Shown: positions 5,333 through 7,802 of the stretch, piece after piece
Layout of the letters: each line of letters begins with the position of its first letter
Position numbering within the stretch: position 1 is the first letter of the stretch
From: Janthinobacterium lividum
GTDB taxonomy: Bacteria; Pseudomonadota; Gammaproteobacteria; Steroidobacterales; Steroidobacteraceae
DNA: 7,802 nucleotides
Direction: 5' to 3'
Assembly: GCA_943327025.2 (NCBI GenBank)
Contig: CALPVO020000094.1
Coordinates: 1 to 7,802 of the forward strand
The notes under the pieces: model-generated
Told to the model about the DNA's origin: nothing
The model's database searches: none
The model's input: the letters and a program-made list of their open reading frames with translations, nothing else
Made by a program: the position numbers and the translations under genes

Positions 5333-6397
5333 TCAGCGGTAGATGGCCACCTCGCGACGGCCACTGGAGTCGCGGGCAGCGCGGTACATGCCTTCGCTGT
5401 TGAACTCCAGCACCCAGTCGCCGTTCGGACCCATGGCGATAATGCCGCCATCCCCGCCCTGCACCTTGAGCTTGTCTTGCACGACGATGCGCGCGGCTTC
5501 GGCCACCGATACACCCTTGAGCTTCACCAGCGAACACACCTGATAGCCCACCACGTTGCGGATGAAATATTCGCCATGTCCGGTGCCGGAAACGGCGCAG
5601 GCGCCGTCTTCAGCGTAAGTGCCGGCACCGATGATGGGAGCGTCCCCGATACGTCCCCACCTCTTGCCGGTCATGCCGCCGGTGCTGGTGGCGGCGGCAA
5701 GATGGCCCGCCGAATCGCGGGCTACGGCGCCTACCGTACCGAAGTAGCGCGGGTCGCCGTTCGCCACGGGTCCGAGCGCGGCACCCCGCTTGTCGAGAAA
5801 CTGCTTCCAGCGGCGCTCGGTGCGGAAGTAGCTGGCGGGCTCCATTTTCAGACCCTGCTCCAGCGCAAATTCCTCGGCGCCATCGCCCGAAAGCATGACG
5901 TGTGGAGAATTTTCCATGACCGCGCGGGCCAACGACACGGGGTTACGTACGTGCTGCACGCCGGCAACAGTGCCGGCGGCGAGCGTGCTGCCATCCATGA
6001 TGGCGGCATCCAGCGAGTTGCGCCCATCGGCATCGAACACTGCACCGCGGCCGGCGTTGAACAGTTCGTTGTCTTCCAGCACGCGCACTGCCGCTTCCAC
6101 GGCGTCCAGCGCCGGGCCGCCTTTCTCGAGGATGGCGTAGCCGGCGTCGCGGGCTTGCTCCAGCGCCGCGGTATAGCGCGCGGCCAGCTCTGGCGTCATC
6201 TCCGACGGCGAAAGCGTGCCTGCGCCCCCGTGAATGGCGATGGAGACCAGGGCGGGCGTTGCCGGCGCGGGCTTCTTGGCCTTGCCTGCAGCCAGCGCGG
6301 GGGGCGCCAAGAGCGAGCCGGCCAGCAGCAGGCCCAGCATGGTGGAGCCGGCCGCCCGGCGCATTGAAACAGGGCGGTTGTCAGCGGTGTAGAGCAT
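5333..6397 (-). CDS. iaaA: Exported isoaspartyl peptidase / plant-type L-asparaginase (Ntn hydrolase)
   Basis: This 354-residue precursor belongs to family T2: isoaspartyl dipeptidases that also hydrolyse L-asparagine. Signatures are SIAIHGGAGTL (52-62), NAGRGAVF (114-121), LDAAIMDG (129-136), FGTVGAVA (219-226), ATSTGGMTGKRWGRIGD (236-252) and GHGEYFIR. T221 should be the N-terminal nucleophile released by autocleavage after G220, leaving a beta subunit of 134 residues; T239-G241, R249 and D252 fit the substrate pocket. The E. coli homologue (about 321 residues) lacks an export signal. Here residues 1-36 look like a Sec signal peptide: R13-R14, hydrophobic 20-31, then PPALA before A37, so the mature enzyme is probably periplasmic. 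The ATG at 6397 has GAGGA 7 nt upstream (6405-6409); M12 has no ribosome site. It is divergent from pyruvate carboxylase and 148 bp upstream of the LigM-like gene. The assignment is firm; export is a strong inference. Confidence 0.93.
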   Translation of the reverse strand: MLYTADNRPVSMRRAAGSTMLGLLLAGSLLAPPALAAGKAKKPAPATPALVSIAIHGGAGTLSPSEMTPELAARYTAALEQARDAGYAILEKGGPALDAVEAAVRVLEDNELFNAGRGAVFDADGRNSLDAAIMDGSTLAAGTVAGVQHVRNPVSLARAVMENSPHVMLSGDGAEEFALEQGLKMEPASYFRTERRWKQFLDKRGAALGPVANGDPRYFGTVGAVARDSAGHLAAATSTGGMTGKRWGRIGDAPIIGAGTYAEDGACAVSGTGHGEYFIRNVVGYQVCSLVKLKGVSVAEAARIVVQDKLKVQGGDGGIIAMGPNGDWVLEFNSEGMYRAARDSSGRREVAIYR

Positions 6398-6564
6398 GGA
6401 ACAATCCTCAAAGGCGGGAGCAACATGCTAACGCCGATTCGCCAATATCTGCTTGGCATGAAATCGATTTTGCGCTGCAACGCAAGACCGTTAAACTTCA
6501 CCGGGTTTTCAGCCCTTTCGTTTTGGCCCTTCCTTCCGGCCTGTCCCGCCCCGCGGAGTTCCCC
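6398..6564. promoter_or_regulatory. Divergent spacer between asparaginase and pyruvate carboxylase genes
   Basis: This 167-bp region must hold promoters for both outward-facing genes. On the + strand the best boxes are poor: TTGCGC (6470-6475) with TTAAAC (6491-6496) at a 15-bp spacing, or TTGGCA (6453-6458) with TGCAAC (6476-6481) at 17 bp. A small dyad, TTGCG-CTGCAA-CGCAA (6470-6485), overlaps the first -35-like box and could be a regulator site. No convincing promoter for the minus-strand gene is seen. A promoter region is expected from gene order; the exact elements are uncertain. Confidence 0.45.
6554..6558 (+). promoter_or_regulatory. Ribosome binding site supporting the GTG start of pyc
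   Basis: CGGAG with 6-nt spacing to GTG 6565-6567. It fixes the start, since the first conserved residues (KIHRLLVANRGEI) begin two codons later and the only other nearby in-frame candidate, TTG 6523, would add a non-conserved extension. Confidence 0.65.
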
Positions 6565-7802
6565 GTGCGCAAGATTCACCGACTACTCGTCGCCAACCGT
6601 GGCGAGATCTCCATCCGCGTCATGCGCGCCGCGGCGGAACTGGGCATTCGCACCATCGCCATCTACTCGCAGGAAGACCGCTTTTCGCTGCACCGCACGA
6701 AGGCGGACGAGGCTTACCTGGTGGGCGAGGGCAAGGGGCCCATCGAGGCTTATCTCGATATTCCCGACATCATCCGTATCGCCGTGGAAGCGAAGGCGGA
6801 TGCTATCCACCCGGGCTACGGTTTTCTTTCCGAGAACCCAGAGTTTGCCGAGGCCTGCGCTGAAGCCGGCATCAAGTTCATTGGGCCCACGCCGGCCACC
6901 ATGCGCTCGCTGGGCAACAAGGTGTCCGCGCGCAATCTCGCCGTGGCGGCCGGTGTCCCTGTCATGCCGGCCACGCCCCCGCTGACGCGCGTGGATGCCG
7001 AGTGCCTCGCCGCGGCCGAAGAGGTGGGCTACCCGGTGATGCTGAAGGCCAGCTGGGGCGGCGGTGGCCGCGGCATGCGCGTGGTGGAGTCCGCGGACCA
7101 GTTGTTGGAGCAAGTGGCAGCGGCGCGTCGCGAGGCCAAGGCGGCCTTCGGCAACGACGAGGTCTACCTCGAAAAGCTCATTCGTCGCGCGCGCCATGTG
7201 GAAGTGCAGTTGCTAGGCGATAGCCATGGCAATCTCGTGCACTTGTGGGAGCGCGACTGCACCGTTCAGCGTCGCAACCAAAAGGTGGTGGAGCGCGCGC
7301 CGGCGGTGTTCATGTCGCAGGCCGAGCGCGAGGCGCTGTGCGCCGAGGCGGTGAAGATTGGCCATGCCGCGGACTACTGCAACGCCGGCACAGTGGAATT
7401 CCTGCAGGATGCCGACACCGGCAAGATGTACTTCATCGAGGTGAACCCACGCATTCAGGTGGAACACACCGTCACGGAAACGGTGACGGGCATCGACATC
7501 GTGAAGGCGCAGATTCACATCGCGGAAGGCGCGCGCATTGGGACACCGGAAAGCGGTGTGCCCGAACAGGCGGACATTCGCCTGAGCGGCCACGCCATGC
7601 AGTGCCGCGTGACTACCGAAGACCCGGAAAACCAGTTCATTCCCGACTACGGTCGCATTACCGCCTACCGTAGTCCTGCGGGCTTTGGCATTCGGCTCGA
7701 CGCCGGCACGGCATATTCCGGTGCCTTCATCGGTCGTTCTTACGATTCGCTGCTGGTGAAGGTGACCGCTTGGGCGCCCACCGCTGCCGAGACCATTGCA
7801 CG
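6565..7802 (+). CDS. pyc: Pyruvate carboxylase, N-terminal biotin carboxylase part (3' end outside window)
   Basis: Pyruvate carboxylase is a cytosolic biotin enzyme that carboxylates pyruvate to oxaloacetate to refill the TCA cycle. The window holds 412 codons plus two bases of a protein that usually has about 1,150 residues, so only the biotin carboxylase domain is seen. It opens with LLVANRGEISIRVMRAA. The ATP-grasp glycine loop KASWGGGGRGM starts at K161, followed by ERDCTVQRRNQKVVE and FIEVNPRIQVEHT (catalytic-type E292, N294, R296). It is called pyruvate carboxylase rather than an acetyl-CoA or propionyl-CoA carboxylase subunit because of EDRFSLHRTKADEAYLVGEG, TTEDPENQFIPDYGRITAYR and GFGIRLDAGTAYSGAFIGR, which are characteristic of single-chain Pyc. 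The carboxyltransferase and biotinyl domains must lie beyond the window; if they do not, this would be a split PycA-type subunit. The GTG start has a good ribosome site. The reading frame is open to the last base with no lesion. Confidence 0.93.
   Translation, partial: MRKIHRLLVANRGEISIRVMRAAAELGIRTIAIYSQEDRFSLHRTKADEAYLVGEGKGPIEAYLDIPDIIRIAVEAKADAIHPGYGFLSENPEFAEACAEAGIKFIGPTPATMRSLGNKVSARNLAVAAGVPVMPATPPLTRVDAECLAAAEEVGYPVMLKASWGGGGRGMRVVESADQLLEQVAAARREAKAAFGNDEVYLEKLIRRARHVEVQLLGDSHGNLVHLWERDCTVQRRNQKVVERAPAVFMSQAEREALCAEAVKIGHAADYCNAGTVEFLQDADTGKMYFIEVNPRIQVEHTVTETVTGIDIVKAQIHIAEGARIGTPESGVPEQADIRLSGHAMQCRVTTEDPENQFIPDYGRITAYRSPAGFGIRLDAGTAYSGAFIGRSYDSLLVKVTAWAPTAAETIA

Noticed and set aside
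5261..6367. Long + strand open frame (368 codons) opposite the asparaginase gene
   Set aside because: Its translation is rich in Arg, Gly, Ala and His with no family motif, while the minus strand encodes a complete recognised enzyme with a good ribosome site. In GC-rich DNA such antisense frames stay open by codon bias.
6362..6397. Alternative start at M12 of the asparaginase (ATG 6364-6362)
   Set aside because: It would make a tidier signal peptide, but there is no Shine-Dalgarno sequence before it, whereas M1 has GAGGA at 7 nt.
6454..6473. Possible sigma-54 promoter (TGGCAT...TTTGC) upstream of pyc
   Set aside because: The GG and GC pairs are 15 bases apart instead of the required 10, so it does not fit a -24/-12 promoter.
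6583..7197. Minus-strand open frame of 204 codons opposite pyc
   Set aside because: Antisense to strongly conserved biotin carboxylase sequence; composition is His/Arg/Gly-rich with no recognisable domain.

Overview
The window is GC-rich, densely coded chromosomal DNA from a proteobacterium. A gammaproteobacterium is the best guess: the first gene is the E. coli-type glutamate-cysteine ligase, and the diguanylate cyclase has a typical proteobacterial GGDEF domain. A single-chain-type pyruvate carboxylase and a LigM-like O-demethylase suggest an aerobic environmental degrader rather than an enteric. The genus cannot be named from this sequence. I see no tRNA, rRNA, CRISPR array, insertion sequence or phage gene.

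Layout. Bases 1-1948 (+) carry the 3' part of gshA and, 25 bp later, a six-helix membrane diguanylate cyclase. Bases 1945-5184 (-) carry three catabolic genes in transcription order: a LigM/DesA-type tetrahydrofolate-dependent aryl O-demethylase, a small cupin of the 2,4'-dihydroxyacetophenone dioxygenase family, and a VanA/DdmC-type Rieske non-heme iron oxygenase. The last gene meets the cyclase gene tail to tail with stop codons sharing bases. Bases 5333-6397 (-) carry an exported isoaspartyl peptidase/asparaginase (Ntn hydrolase). A 167-bp divergent spacer follows, and bases 6565-7802 (+) carry the first 412 codons of pyruvate carboxylase, cut by the window end.

How the genes fit together. 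The three-gene minus-strand cluster is the most interesting part. It combines two unrelated enzyme families that both include aryl-ether demethylases (LigM, by methyl transfer to tetrahydrofolate; VanA/DdmC, by oxidation) with a cupin of a C-C-cleaving dioxygenase family. The likely job is breakdown of a methoxylated or otherwise substituted aromatic compound, but the substrate cannot be read from the sequence. The Rieske enzyme needs a reductase/ferredoxin, and the LigM-like enzyme needs methyl-THF recycling; neither is encoded here, nor is a regulator or transporter. The gaps around the cluster (5185-5332, 3687-3786, 3067-3146) each contain GC-rich inverted repeats. These may be operators, terminators or mRNA-processing/stability elements. 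The flanking genes (gshA, cyclase, asparaginase, pyc) look like general housekeeping or signalling genes without an obvious link to the cluster.
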